Source of the DNA: Anabaena catenula FACHB-362 | GTDB taxonomy: Bacteria; Cyanobacteriota; Cyanobacteriia; Cyanobacteriales; Nostocaceae | Length of the DNA stretch: 64,000 nucleotides | Reading direction: 5' to 3' | NCBI RefSeq assembly: GCF_014698735.1 | Contig: NZ_JACJTQ010000005.1 | Coordinates: forward strand, 141,084 to 205,083 | In this document: in pieces, positions 45,590 to 53,474 of the stretch | Position numbering within the stretch: position 1 is the first letter of the stretch | Layout of the letters: the number at the start of each line of letters is the position of its first letter | Program-made: the position numbers and the translations under genes | The notes under the pieces: generated by a model | Database searches by the model: none | Seen by the model: only the letters and a program-made list of their open reading frames with translations | What the model was told of the DNA's origin: nothing

Positions 45590-46414
45590 CTAAAAAATTA
45601 TCTGGGGATGAATCAAATTGTAGCCTGCGTCTTTTAGCTTTTGATTCGACACCCAGGTATTATATTGGCGGGTACTCTTGTTTGCTGCATCCCATATAAC
45701 ATTAGGTAAATTATGTTTTGTCAAGACATTACCAATTAATTCTCGACTAGTAAGATGTGCATCATCCACAAGATTATATATACCTTGTAAGCGGTGATTG
45801 CGAGCAAATTCTATAGCACCAACAATATCATCAAGGTGAATCCAATTGGTTATATCTTCGCCATTACCAGGACGAGTTGTCCCCGCAACTCGTCCAAATA
45901 TTTTCACCAATTCTCTACCAGGGCCATAAATTCCCCCCAAACGCAAGATACAAACACGGAGGTTTTCATTCTCTGCTGATAGTAAAACATCCTCAGTTTT
46001 GCGAAGAATCTGAGCATTAAGATTAGCTGGTGCTGGTGGAGTTTCTTCATCTACCCAGACACCATTTCTATCACCGTAAATTGAATAACTTCCTGTATAT
46101 ATCAATTGGCGAATATTGGGACAATTTCGTAGTACTGAAACTAAGGTTTTAGCCGTTTGCAGATAAGTTTCTTCATAGGAATTTGCACTTTTCGCCGCCA
46201 CAGCCAACAAAACAACATCTTGATTTTTTAATGCAGCTTTTAGAGTTTCTGTATCATTTCCTTGGGTGACTATAACTTTTTGAGATACTGCTTGTAATCC
46301 CGGAACACGCTCAGGATTAGTTGTGGTTGCAGTGATCCCAAAATTATTATTTCGTTGCCAATATTGAGCAACTGCATAGCCAACATAACCACAACCAATT
46401 ATTACAATATTCAT
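45590..46414 (-). CDS. NAD-dependent epimerase/dehydratase family protein (SDR)
   Basis: A 274-residue extended SDR of the YeeZ-like type. The NAD(P)-binding motif is IIGCGYVGYAVAQYW at the N-terminus, and IYTGSYSIYGDRNG supplies the Ser and Tyr region; however the usual YxxxK is not obvious (TEDVLLSAENENLRVCILRLGGIYGPG follows). The substrate is unknown. It lies directly upstream of the alpha/beta-fold gene, with 20 bases between, in one orientation. Confidence 0.8.
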   Translation of the reverse strand: MNIVIIGCGYVGYAVAQYWQRNNNFGITATTTNPERVPGLQAVSQKVIVTQGNDTETLKAALKNQDVVLLAVAAKSANSYEETYLQTAKTLVSVLRNCPNIRQLIYTGSYSIYGDRNGVWVDEETPPAPANLNAQILRKTEDVLLSAENENLRVCILRLGGIYGPGRELVKIFGRVAGTTRPGNGEDITNWIHLDDIVGAIEFARNHRLQGIYNLVDDAHLTSRELIGNVLTKHNLPNVIWDAANKSTRQYNTWVSNQKLKDAGYNLIHPQIIF

Positions 46415-46506
46415 GACAATTCAACACCAATTAATTAAAAAGTGTTTTTTCCCAAGTCAATAATCAATAGTACAAGACTTTTTATGTCATCACTAATGAC
46501 CAAGGA

Positions 46507-46992
46507 CTATTTTGCTAATTCTCTTTCAATTATGGCAATTAATTCTGGTGAATCTGGTTTGACACTACTATTAAATCTAGCGACTACTTCCCCCTGCTTA
46601 CTGACTATAAATTTTTCAAAGTTCCAAGCTACTGCTCCCTTTGGCTCAACTGCATTGGTGAGTTGAGCATAAAGGGGATGCTGCTGAGAACCTTTAGCAT
46701 GAACTTTATCAAATAGTTCAAAGGAAACCCCAAACTTGCTTGTGCAGAATTGCGCGATTTCGGCATTGGTTCCTGGTTCTTGCGCTCCAAAATCGTTGCA
46801 GGGGAATCCTAAAATCTCCAAACCTGCTGCTCCATACTTCTGGTTTAACTTTTCCAGTCCCGCATATTGAGGAGTGTAACCGCAGTAGGAAGCCACATTG
46901 ACTATTAATAGTACTTTGCCTGTGTAGACGTTGAGTTGCTTATCTTCTCCATTGATTGTCTTCACTGAAATGTCATATATGATACCATTCAT
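46507..46992 (-). CDS. Glutathione peroxidase family protein
   Basis: A 161-residue thioredoxin-fold peroxidase from ATG 46992. The active-site Cys37 is in NVASYCGYTPQYAGL; LGFPCNDFGAQEPG and AVAWNFEKFIV complete the catalytic residues. It has Cys, not selenocysteine, and, as is common in bacteria, carries Asp instead of Gln after FPCN. Such enzymes reduce lipid or organic peroxides, often with thioredoxin or NADPH-linked donors in cyanobacteria. The longer frame from TTG 46998 would add two residues. Confidence 0.92.
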   Translation of the reverse strand: MNGIIYDISVKTINGEDKQLNVYTGKVLLIVNVASYCGYTPQYAGLEKLNQKYGAAGLEILGFPCNDFGAQEPGTNAEIAQFCTSKFGVSFELFDKVHAKGSQQHPLYAQLTNAVEPKGAVAWNFEKFIVSKQGEVVARFNSSVKPDSPELIAIIERELAK

Positions 46993-47138
46993 GGGCAATC
47001 TGATTCATAAGGAATATTACTAAGTTTCCCATATAGTAGGTAATGTTAACCAGGTTTTTTAGCTTTTTGTACACGATGAGAATCTTATTTGATTTTTACC
47101 GCTGTTCAGAGTTCCCTATCTGAAAGACTTGGTTAGTG

Positions 47139-47786
47139 TCAGCTATGAATTACCCCATCGGGCATAATAGCTCCAGCTAAGTTGGCACCAATCAGTTTCA
47201 CCAATAACCGTTCGCCTGAGCGAATTCTAGCACCTGTCAAATCTGCACCCCGCAAGTCTGCACCACTGAGATCCGCACCAATCAAATTAGTATTGCGTAA
47301 ATTGGCTTCTCTCAAATCGGCTAACAGTAGGTTAGCTCTAAACAAATTGGCTTCCGACAAATCCGCCCCTCTCAGATTAACTTTGTGCATAAAAGTATCA
47401 CTGAGATTAGAACCGCTCAAATTGGCATAACTCAGGTTTCTACCGGATAAGTCTCTGTTACTCAAGTTGGCTCGACTGAAATCTTTTCCACTCAAGTCTG
47501 GATTTTGATTTGGTGGTTGATAATTTGTTGTTGGTGGTTTTTTTGGCGAAGTTGTTCTATAGTTATGTGCAGTTTGAGGCTTATCTTTTAAAGAACGCAA
47601 TTGGTCACGAGCTTCATTAAAGGCTTTGAGCTTGTCTTGAGCTTTTTTTTGTAAGCGGTGGTTGTCTTTAGGGAGGCGATCAGGATGCCAAACAAACACT
47701 AAATCTTTATAAGCCTGGTTTACTTCTTCTAGTGTTGCTCCAGGCTCCAATTCTAAGACTCTGTAATACCGCTCCAGTTCGCTCAT
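47139..47786 (-). CDS. J-domain protein with C-terminal pentapeptide repeats
   Basis: A 215-residue protein: an N-terminal J domain (YYRVLELEPGATLEEVNQAYKD, with His34-Pro-Asp in FVWHPDRLPKD), a Pro/Thr/Asn-rich linker, and about 18 pentapeptide repeats (LSGKDFSRANLSNRDLSGRN onward) ending GAIMPDGVIHS. J domains stimulate DnaK ATPase; the beta-helix may bind the client. Such DnaJ-pentapeptide fusions are known in cyanobacteria but their role is unknown. It is not in an operon. Confidence 0.88.
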   Translation of the reverse strand: MSELERYYRVLELEPGATLEEVNQAYKDLVFVWHPDRLPKDNHRLQKKAQDKLKAFNEARDQLRSLKDKPQTAHNYRTTSPKKPPTTNYQPPNQNPDLSGKDFSRANLSNRDLSGRNLSYANLSGSNLSDTFMHKVNLRGADLSEANLFRANLLLADLREANLRNTNLIGADLSGADLRGADLTGARIRSGERLLVKLIGANLAGAIMPDGVIHS

Positions 47787-48502
47787 ACAATGTGTTGGTG
47801 GACAATTCAGATAATCATTAAATTAATTATGAGTGATGCCGTCATTTGACAGTACAAATATTGATTGAGGCTTTCCCTGGATTCATACAGGGGATTTTAG
47901 ATTCTGAATCAGTTTAGCTTTTTACCGTAATTTCCAATTCTCAGTCTTTGCCATTAAATAATTTTTTTGTTAGTTATCCCTAAAATACTACTACAGTTCC
48001 TTGCCCTAAAGCGCCTAATGCATAAACAAATACAAGTAAAAAGCCGTAAATAAACATAACAATGTAAACATATAGCAGGTGACAGGTGACAGGTGACAGG
48101 TGACAGAGTTGAAAATCTGTTTGTGTCTAGGTTTTATCATTAGTTCACTTTCTAACCACCTTGGCGGTTGCTATAGCTAAAACCCTGTTTCCTGCTGCCT
48201 GATAACAAAGTTAAATATTTACACCAAATTTACACCGTCATACTTAGAGAATTGTTTAAACGTATTGGGTGGGCGAATATAATATTGCTAATGCCGACTG
48301 CACGCGATGGCAACACCCATATCAAAACGGTAAAAGTCCAATACCCGTACTCTATCAGAACGCTAAATACATACGGCGTAGCTTAGATTATCCATACAAG
48401 CAAGCTCTAGTCGGCGTTTAAATCTCCTTATTTAACAGTTGGCAATTTTGTATCCCTTACGGCAGCGGTCGGCTCTATTTTAAATTTTGAATTGTTTAAG
48501 AT
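47787..48502. other. Large spacer with family B repeat and unexplained unique DNA
   Basis: I see no gene in these 716 bases. It includes the family B element at 48071-48175. The stretch 48240-48460 is not obviously low-complexity, but all frames are closed within about 40 codons and no RNA family is recognised. Confidence 0.5.
48071..48175 (-). repeat. Family B MITE-like element, 105 bp
   Basis: On the minus strand it begins TATAGCAACCGCC and ends TGCTATA, matching 2857-2961 in ends, internal order and length. Its tandem part is cleaner here: four copies of the heptamer AGGTGAC on the plus strand. ATAAAACCTAGACAC is shared word for word. Confidence 0.75.
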
Positions 48503-48994
48503 TCACCTGATTAATCCATTTCTCCAGCGAGTTATAGCTCGAAAATATGCCATGATTGGGATTTGATAAACTTCAATGAAAATCCAAATTATGATTGCTA
48601 AATGTGATAAAAAAGTTAGTGCTGTCCAGATAGAAGGTACCCAGGTAAGAGGATCATTAATTTGTGGGGGAAAATGATAAGCTCCTATAGCAATTAAAGT
48701 AGTAGGAAAAAATACAAAAGCAATTGCGGCGACCACATAACCCCAACCCAATTCTACACCTTCTAACTGGGCTTCTGTCCACTTATAACCATTCCACCGC
48801 CAAACCAATGGAGGTTCTCTAGAAGGCATTTTGATTTGTTGTAGTTCTAAGTTAACGGTAAAAATTTCTTGGCAAAAGTCACAAGACATCGCCTCCATTA
48901 ATGGCATATGGGAAATTTTACCGATGCGACAAACAGGGCAAGGGTAATCTTCTTGAAAATTTAAAGATGTGGAAAAAATTTTTGAATTAGGCAT
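48503..48994 (-). CDS. Zinc-ribbon membrane protein of unknown function
   Basis: About 163 residues from ATG 48994: two CxxC pairs (CPVC at about residue 16 and CDFC at 34) form a zinc ribbon. A region TEAQLEGVELGWGYVVAAIAFVFFPTTLIAIG and a second helix FLSHLAIIIWIFIEVYQI suggest two membrane segments. I recall a very similar architecture in other cyanobacteria, with no assigned role. The longer start TTG 49000 is less likely. Confidence 0.6.
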   Translation of the reverse strand: MPNSKIFSTSLNFQEDYPCPVCRIGKISHMPLMEAMSCDFCQEIFTVNLELQQIKMPSREPPLVWRWNGYKWTEAQLEGVELGWGYVVAAIAFVFFPTTLIAIGAYHFPPQINDPLTWVPSIWTALTFLSHLAIIIWIFIEVYQIPIMAYFRAITRWRNGLIR

Positions 48995-49282
48995 AATCAA
49001 ATTCTATTTGTCACAAACTTAATCTGGTTAATAATAAATCAAATAAAAATCATAAATTGTCAGATTTTTCACTATTTATCTGGATATCTTTCTTAAAATC
49101 TGATACTTAACAATAAATGTAAAGTTATCTGACCACAGCAGAATCTAGGAGTTGCAGGAGTGAAAGAGGGTGAACTTATTTACTCTTTGCTTAATTTAGT
49201 AAGCAGGCGAAAAGAAATCAAACTATGTTAAGTAAGGTAACAGATTTTAAAATTGGCTCATAGTTAGGGCTTCATACCTCAA

Positions 49283-49325
49283 ATAAGGGCTATAGCCCTC
49301 ACTACAAACCTTTAATTATTTACGT
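49283..49325 (+). repeat. Interspersed repeat D, copy 2
   Basis: ATAAGGGCTATAGCCCT, CACTACAAACC and TTTAATTATTTACGT match the minus strand of 44579-44622. The first block is a 14-bp perfect palindrome. Confidence 0.6.
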
Positions 49326-49412
49326 CACTCTACTTAGTATGTAGATGCAGGTTACGGTTTTGATTTTCTAGGGATTCCCACATTCGTAAACTACAGCTTT
49401 TAAAGATTTAAC

Positions 49413-49467
49413 CCCAGATAGAAGAGGATTGACGCAGATGGACGCAGATAAATTTGTACCTCAGCCG
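49413..49467 (-). repeat. Interspersed repeat C, copy 2
   Basis: On the minus strand the block CGGCTGAGGTACAAATTTAT, then CTGCGTCCATCT, CTTCTATCTG matches 18901-18953, with one extra CTGCGTCAATC unit. Confidence 0.6.
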
Positions 49468-49763
49468 ACTAGGAAACGCTATATGCACACCAGCAAATAT
49501 TTTGAATTCTCGTAGTTGTAATGAGTCTATCGTTTTTTTTGTCTGATGGGTATGTCAAACAGCAGACTCTTTATTAGCCTTGCGTTAGCACTCTACTGTG
49601 TTCCACTTAACTTACGATTTTTCTTAACTCAACTGTCTTGAGAGGCAATAGTAGATGTCTAGAGCCAAGATAAGTGATGCAATTACGTATTCCTGAGTTA
49701 AACTTGCAAGCAAGTTAATGCAAAATATTAATCGGCGACTCTTCGGTTTGGGCATTACTCACA

Positions 49764-52265
49764 ATGGAACACTGGCAATTTCTGATACAGAAACAGGGCG
49801 ATCGCACTTGGCAAACCCTGGAATCGCCAACTCTAAAAATTTTGGCAGGTAAGTATAGGGTTTTGGCTCGTTCTCACCTTGCTAATACAGATGTAGAAGT
49901 GCGGGTAACTCATTCGTCAATCCAGGAAGTTCTCCCCAAACGGAGAATTTTTAAGCGTTTGCGTCGCACCAATACAGATGGACTTATGGCTGTAATTCCC
50001 TTTATTGATCTCAAACCGGGAATTTGGGAGTTACGATGCTCTGGCGACTTGATGACGCATATGCTGGGTAAATCCTGGCAGTACACGCTTACTATCAAAG
50101 TTTTACCCCTAGAATTAAGTGAGCAACCAAAGCTAGGTATTCTCGATCAGGAATTAGATGGAGAAAATCTATCTGGGATTACTCCAAACGAGAATTTGGA
50201 CATCCAGGATGTTTTCACAGAAACTGAAGAAGATATAATTATTAATCAGCCTGTTAGCCCAGTCTGGGTTAAAGGCGAGACAGCAGAACAGATTTTACAA
50301 AGCTTAATAGATTTGGCTTTACCCACCTCGGAATCCTTGGAAGAGGAGCAATTATCTGAGGATTTTCGCTCAATATCACCACTTTCACCAATCAAACTAT
50401 CTTTAGAACGGGATAGCTACATTGCTAGTTGGGGAAAACCCATAACGGTAAATGGGGACGTGGAATTGGCAGAAACGGGGAATCTGGAAGCGGAAATATT
50501 ATCTACACCAACCCTTGATCAGCTGCAACTAGTTATCGAACTGCGATCGCCTTTAGAGTCAAAAATCTTAACTCAAGTCAAGCAGCCTTTAACAGCTAAA
50601 ACGCTGCCTTTTAAATTTAGTACCGCCATTGATATTCCGACTGAGTGTGAATCGAAGTTGATTTTGGCAGATATGAGTTTATATGGCGCAATTACGAATG
50701 GTGGTGAAGTCATCCTCTTAGGCAGCAGTGCTTTTACAATTACAGCAGATGTAACAGAATTACTGACAGTTAGAAGCAAAAAATCAATCACACCAGACTT
50801 ATTAACTGACAGCAATCAGCCATCAACCCAGGTGGAAGCCAGCAAGCCAGAACAACCTGTCAGTATCGGTTTAGAACTTTTCAATTTGGGCAAGAAGCCA
50901 AAACTAGCCCAGTTTCACATCTTGAAACCATCTCCAAGTAAACCTCTACCACCGCAAATTAAACCTACAGTTTTTTTGGATAGGCTTTCACCACAACTAC
51001 CGAAGCTGCCTAGGAGTCAAAAAGATGCCATTGCTACTAATTCTGTAGTTGCAGATTCTCTGACACCGGAAGGAACTGTCAAGATAGCGCGGAAGATAGC
51101 TCCAATTAATCTGGACAAGTTGGTGATCAAACAGATAAAAACTGCTTTACCTTACTTAAAACGATTAAAAACACCCGCCCCAGAAGAAGTCAAAAGCAAT
51201 ACCCCAGATAGCTTAGAACCTCAGATCTCAGATGAGTCTCAGCCAATGGTAGCCATACCTTCCGTAGAAGACGCTACCCATAGGGATACGCTCAATGAAG
51301 CGATGCCTACGGCGTACCCCTCCGGGGAAGCAAGCTACGCGGAGCGTCTCGTTGGCGAAGCCTCTGTCTACGACACGCTCCGCGAACGTATAGAAGAGAG
51401 CGAAGCTATCGCACCTGAAGAAGAAAATCCACTGTCTTCAGATGAGTCTGATGTCGAATTGAGCGAAAATGCTGCGGCTCAAGTTCCTACTCTAGACAGC
51501 GAAGAATTAATCACAGCAAATACTCCAGATACATCACCTTTAATTAAAAAGTGGATGCAGAGCCAAGGATACTTTTTACCAGAAGGTATGGAGTTAGTAT
51601 ACGAAGATGATCATACTCATGAGTCAAATGAAGAGCAGCCTTTAACTCTCAATGAAGACAATTCGGCAGTTGAGGAGCTAAATGTAGATAATACTGAAGA
51701 AAATCTTTATTTAGATACTGGGGAATCACTACCAGAAGAAGAACAAACACTACCTCCTAGTCCACTCCAGAGTAATAATGCTAGGTTATCCCAAGAAATC
51801 GTTTTAGACGATATCTATACTCCACTGACAAATGATAACAACAATCAGTCTCCTGAAACACAAGAACAACCACTAGTAGATATATTTAGTCCTTTGCTGG
51901 CATCGTTACCAACACCTCAACTGTTTATGCCCAATGGTGAATTGCTGGCTGGAAAGTCTGTGAAAGTGCGTTTAGAACTGTCTGAGGTATGGTCAGGGAT
52001 GGCAGTTAAGTTATGGGTTGAAGATTATCAAACTCGCGGTTTGCTAGATGGACCTCATCTGCTTAAAGATTTGCGACCTACTCCCTGGGGAAATTGGGAA
52101 GCGGTAACTCAGTTAGTTGTGCCTTTCGGCTGTGTGGAAATTCGTGTGGAAGCGATCGCGCTTGATCTAACTACCCAACAGGAAAGTCGCAAAGTTACAT
52201 TAGTCAAAACTGTGATTCCTCCCGATTTACCGAGTATGGAACTCGATCAACTGCTGGGTATGTAA
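49764..52265 (+). CDS. Large protein of unknown function, with in-frame palindromic repeat insert
   Basis: An 833-residue protein. The first 110 residues (WQFLIQKQGDRTWQTLESP, ILAGKYRVLARSHL, WELRCSGDLM) and the last 100 (VKVRLELSEVWSGMAVKLWVEDYQTRG) look like beta-sandwich domains; the long middle is Glu/Pro/Ser-rich and likely disordered. No signal peptide or membrane helix is seen. Residues about 502-550 are encoded by DNA (51268-51412) made of a dispersed palindromic repeat, and the frame stays open through it. I do not recognise a family; the domain pattern resembles large cyanobacterial surface or scaffold proteins, which is only an impression. Confidence 0.6.
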   Translation: MEHWQFLIQKQGDRTWQTLESPTLKILAGKYRVLARSHLANTDVEVRVTHSSIQEVLPKRRIFKRLRRTNTDGLMAVIPFIDLKPGIWELRCSGDLMTHMLGKSWQYTLTIKVLPLELSEQPKLGILDQELDGENLSGITPNENLDIQDVFTETEEDIIINQPVSPVWVKGETAEQILQSLIDLALPTSESLEEEQLSEDFRSISPLSPIKLSLERDSYIASWGKPITVNGDVELAETGNLEAEILSTPTLDQLQLVIELRSPLESKILTQVKQPLTAKTLPFKFSTAIDIPTECESKLILADMSLYGAITNGGEVILLGSSAFTITADVTELLTVRSKKSITPDLLTDSNQPSTQVEASKPEQPVSIGLELFNLGKKPKLAQFHILKPSPSKPLPPQIKPTVFLDRLSPQLPKLPRSQKDAIATNSVVADSLTPEGTVKIARKIAPINLDKLVIKQIKTALPYLKRLKTPAPEEVKSNTPDSLEPQISDESQPMVAIPSVEDATHRDTLNEAMPTAYPSGEASYAERLVGEASVYDTLRERIEESEAIAPEEENPLSSDESDVELSENAAAQVPTLDSEELITANTPDTSPLIKKWMQSQGYFLPEGMELVYEDDHTHESNEEQPLTLNEDNSAVEELNVDNTEENLYLDTGESLPEEEQTLPPSPLQSNNARLSQEIVLDDIYTPLTNDNNNQSPETQEQPLVDIFSPLLASLPTPQLFMPNGELLAGKSVKVRLELSEVWSGMAVKLWVEDYQTRGLLDGPHLLKDLRPTPWGNWEAVTQLVVPFGCVEIRVEAIALDLTTQQESRKVTLVKTVIPPDLPSMELDQLLGM
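51268..51412 (+). repeat. Palindromic repeat embedded in a coding sequence
   Basis: About 145 bases inside the 833-residue gene consist of repeat text: GCCTACGGCGTACCCCTCCGG, then the inverted pair ACGCGGAGCGT (51337-51347) and ACGCTCCGCG (51375-51384) around GTTGGCGAAGCCTCTGTCTACGA. The vocabulary matches intergenic repeats such as 5715-5791. It is translated as part of the protein (EAMPTAYPSGEASYAERLVG…) without a stop. Confidence 0.75.
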
Positions 52266-52362
52266 ACGTCTGTGTTAAAAATCTTGAGAATTTGCAAAAA
52301 TAGGCAGAATTTTACAGTAAGCTCCTAACAGAATTGTAGTGTGACTTAAGAGGACTTTTACT

Positions 52363-52503
52363 ATGTCAGGTTCATTTTTGCCCTCTATTTTGGCCTATTC
52401 TTCATTTTTGCCTTCCATTTTCGTACCTCTGACTGGTCTAGTTTTGCCAGCAGTAGTCTTCGCATTTCTATTTTCATATATTGAAAGCGAAGATATCGCC
52501 TAA
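52363..52503 (+). CDS. psaI: Photosystem I subunit VIII PsaI
   Basis: A 46-residue protein, too short for ordinary gene finders. It has the PsaI sequence pattern [20 protein letters not shown], then one membrane helix ([16 protein letters not shown]) and an acidic end ESEDIA. PsaI lies at the edge of the photosystem I trimer contact near PsaL. A ribosome-binding site AGAGGA lies 8-9 bases before ATG 52363. It is alone between an unknown gene and the convergent psbEFLJ operon; in the Nostocales I recall psaI is next to psaL, so this placement is unusual. Confidence 0.85.
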   Translation: MSGSFLPSILAYSSFLPSIFVPLTGLVLPAVVFAFLFSYIESEDIA

Positions 52504-52583
52504 TTAGGGACTGGGAGATGGGGAGATGGGGAGAAATTATTACCTACTGCCCCCTGCTGCCCCCTGCCCCAATTTTTAATGGC

Positions 52584-52620
52584 AAAACCGCCTATCTAAA
52601 ACAGACAGGCGGTTTTTTTT
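52584..52620. terminator. Bidirectional terminator between psaI and psbJ
   Basis: AAAACCGCCT (52584-52593) pairs with AGGCGGTTTT (52607-52616), a 10-bp stem with T runs of at least four on both strands (eight on the plus strand). It can end both the psaI transcript and the convergent psbEFLJ transcript. Confidence 0.88.
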
Positions 52621-52656
52621 GTTGTTTTTTAAACAAAAATTCGGATCAGCTTATCA

Positions 52657-52776
52657 TTACAATGAAGAACCGATTCCAGCGTAGGCTCCATAAAAGAAAA
52701 TACCTACAACAGTAATTACACCTAAACCTGCGACCGTAGCGACGACCCACAGGGGAATTCTTCCACTTCCAGACAC
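52657..52776 (-). CDS. psbJ: Photosystem II protein J (PsbJ)
   Basis: A 39-residue membrane protein: [20 protein letters not shown], then [18 protein letters not shown]. It starts at GTG 52776, with GGAGG eight bases upstream, and is too short for ordinary gene finders. PsbJ is a small PSII subunit near cytochrome b559 affecting electron flow on the acceptor side. It is the last gene of psbE-psbF-psbL-psbJ. Confidence 0.95.
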   Translation of the reverse strand: MSGSGRIPLWVVATVAGLGVITVVGIFFYGAYAGIGSSL

Positions 52777-52830
52777 TGTTTTCTCCTCCCTTAAGAACAA
52801 ATCAACAGAAATTAGCAAAGACAGTTCCAG

Positions 52831-52950
52831 TTAGTTAAAGAAGTAACTGGAGAATAGAATCCCTAGAACAAAAACTAATAGCAGTCCTAGGTACAGAGAG
52901 GTACGGTTTAATTCAACTGGTTGTTGATTAGGATTAGGCGATCTTTCCAT
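52831..52950 (-). CDS. psbL: Photosystem II protein L (PsbL)
   Basis: A 39-residue protein with an N-terminal hydrophilic stretch ([21 protein letters not shown]) and one membrane helix ([17 protein letters not shown]). The C-terminal SSYFFN is diagnostic of PsbL, which is needed at the dimer interface and for the acceptor side of photosystem II. ATG 52950, stop 52831-52833. It lies 9 bases after psbF. Confidence 0.97.
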   Translation of the reverse strand: MERSPNPNQQPVELNRTSLYLGLLLVFVLGILFSSYFFN

Positions 52951-52959
52951 GAGTTGCTC

Positions 52960-53097
52960 CTAGCGTTGAATAAACTGCATTGCGGCGATCGCTCCTAAAA
53001 AGAAGACAGTTGGCACACCTAATGTGTGAACTGCGAGCCATCTAACCGTAAAAATTGGATAGGTAACTGGTTGATTGATGTTATTGCCGCTAGTCAT
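52960..53097 (-). CDS. psbF: Cytochrome b559 beta subunit (PsbF)
   Basis: A 45-residue protein, [20 protein letters not shown] onward, with His24 as haem ligand in [22 protein letters not shown]. It shares the b559 haem with PsbE in the PSII core. ATG 53097. It is the second gene of the operon and 9 bases after psbE. Confidence 0.97.
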   Translation of the reverse strand: MTSGNNINQPVTYPIFTVRWLAVHTLGVPTVFFLGAIAAMQFIQR

Positions 53098-53106
53098 GAT
53101 TTCAAA

Positions 53107-53355
53107 TTACTTTCCGATAAATGTTTCTACTTGCTTTTTAGCTTCAAAACGGTTTTTCACAATTGGCACTTCTTGACGAACCTGTGTGAAATACTCATTA
53201 GGACGGGGTGTGCCAAACACATCATAAGCCAGTCCGGTGCTGACAAATAGCCAACCAGCAACAAATAAAGCTGGAATGGTGATGCTGTGAATTACCCAGT
53301 AACGAATGCTGGTAATAATGTCCGAAAACGGACGCTCTCCAGTGGTACCTGCCAT
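53107..53355 (-). CDS. psbE: Cytochrome b559 alpha subunit (PsbE)
   Basis: An 82-residue protein with haem ligand His23 in [12 protein letters not shown], a single membrane helix, and the lumenal segment [20 protein letters not shown]. It forms cytochrome b559 with PsbF and is needed to assemble photosystem II. It is the first gene of psbEFLJ, 119 bases downstream of ycf48 on the same strand. Confidence 0.98.
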   Translation of the reverse strand: MAGTTGERPFSDIITSIRYWVIHSITIPALFVAGWLFVSTGLAYDVFGTPRPNEYFTQVRQEVPIVKNRFEAKKQVETFIGK

Positions 53356-53474
53356 TTAAATCACTACCTTCACGAAAACTAGTATTGAGTTTATTATCCT
53401 ACAAAGTTTAGAAAGAGTTACAACTTGCAACGTTCTTCTCAGAAAAGGGTATCATCACTTAACCCTGGGTGTAA

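Larger units (their letters stand above)
49001..49763. other. Large spacer upstream of the 833-residue protein
   Basis: No gene is supported in 763 bases. It contains repeat D (49283-49325, with the perfect palindrome AGGGCTATAGCCCT at 49286-49299) and repeat C (49413-49467). The remaining DNA presumably carries the promoter of the downstream gene. Confidence 0.5.

Noticed and set aside
46507..46992. Selenocysteine in the glutathione peroxidase
   Set aside because: The active-site codon encodes Cys (NVASYCG) and no UGA is present.
48240..48460. Possible structured RNA or transposon remnant
   Set aside because: All frames are short and I could not fit a known RNA or transposase end.
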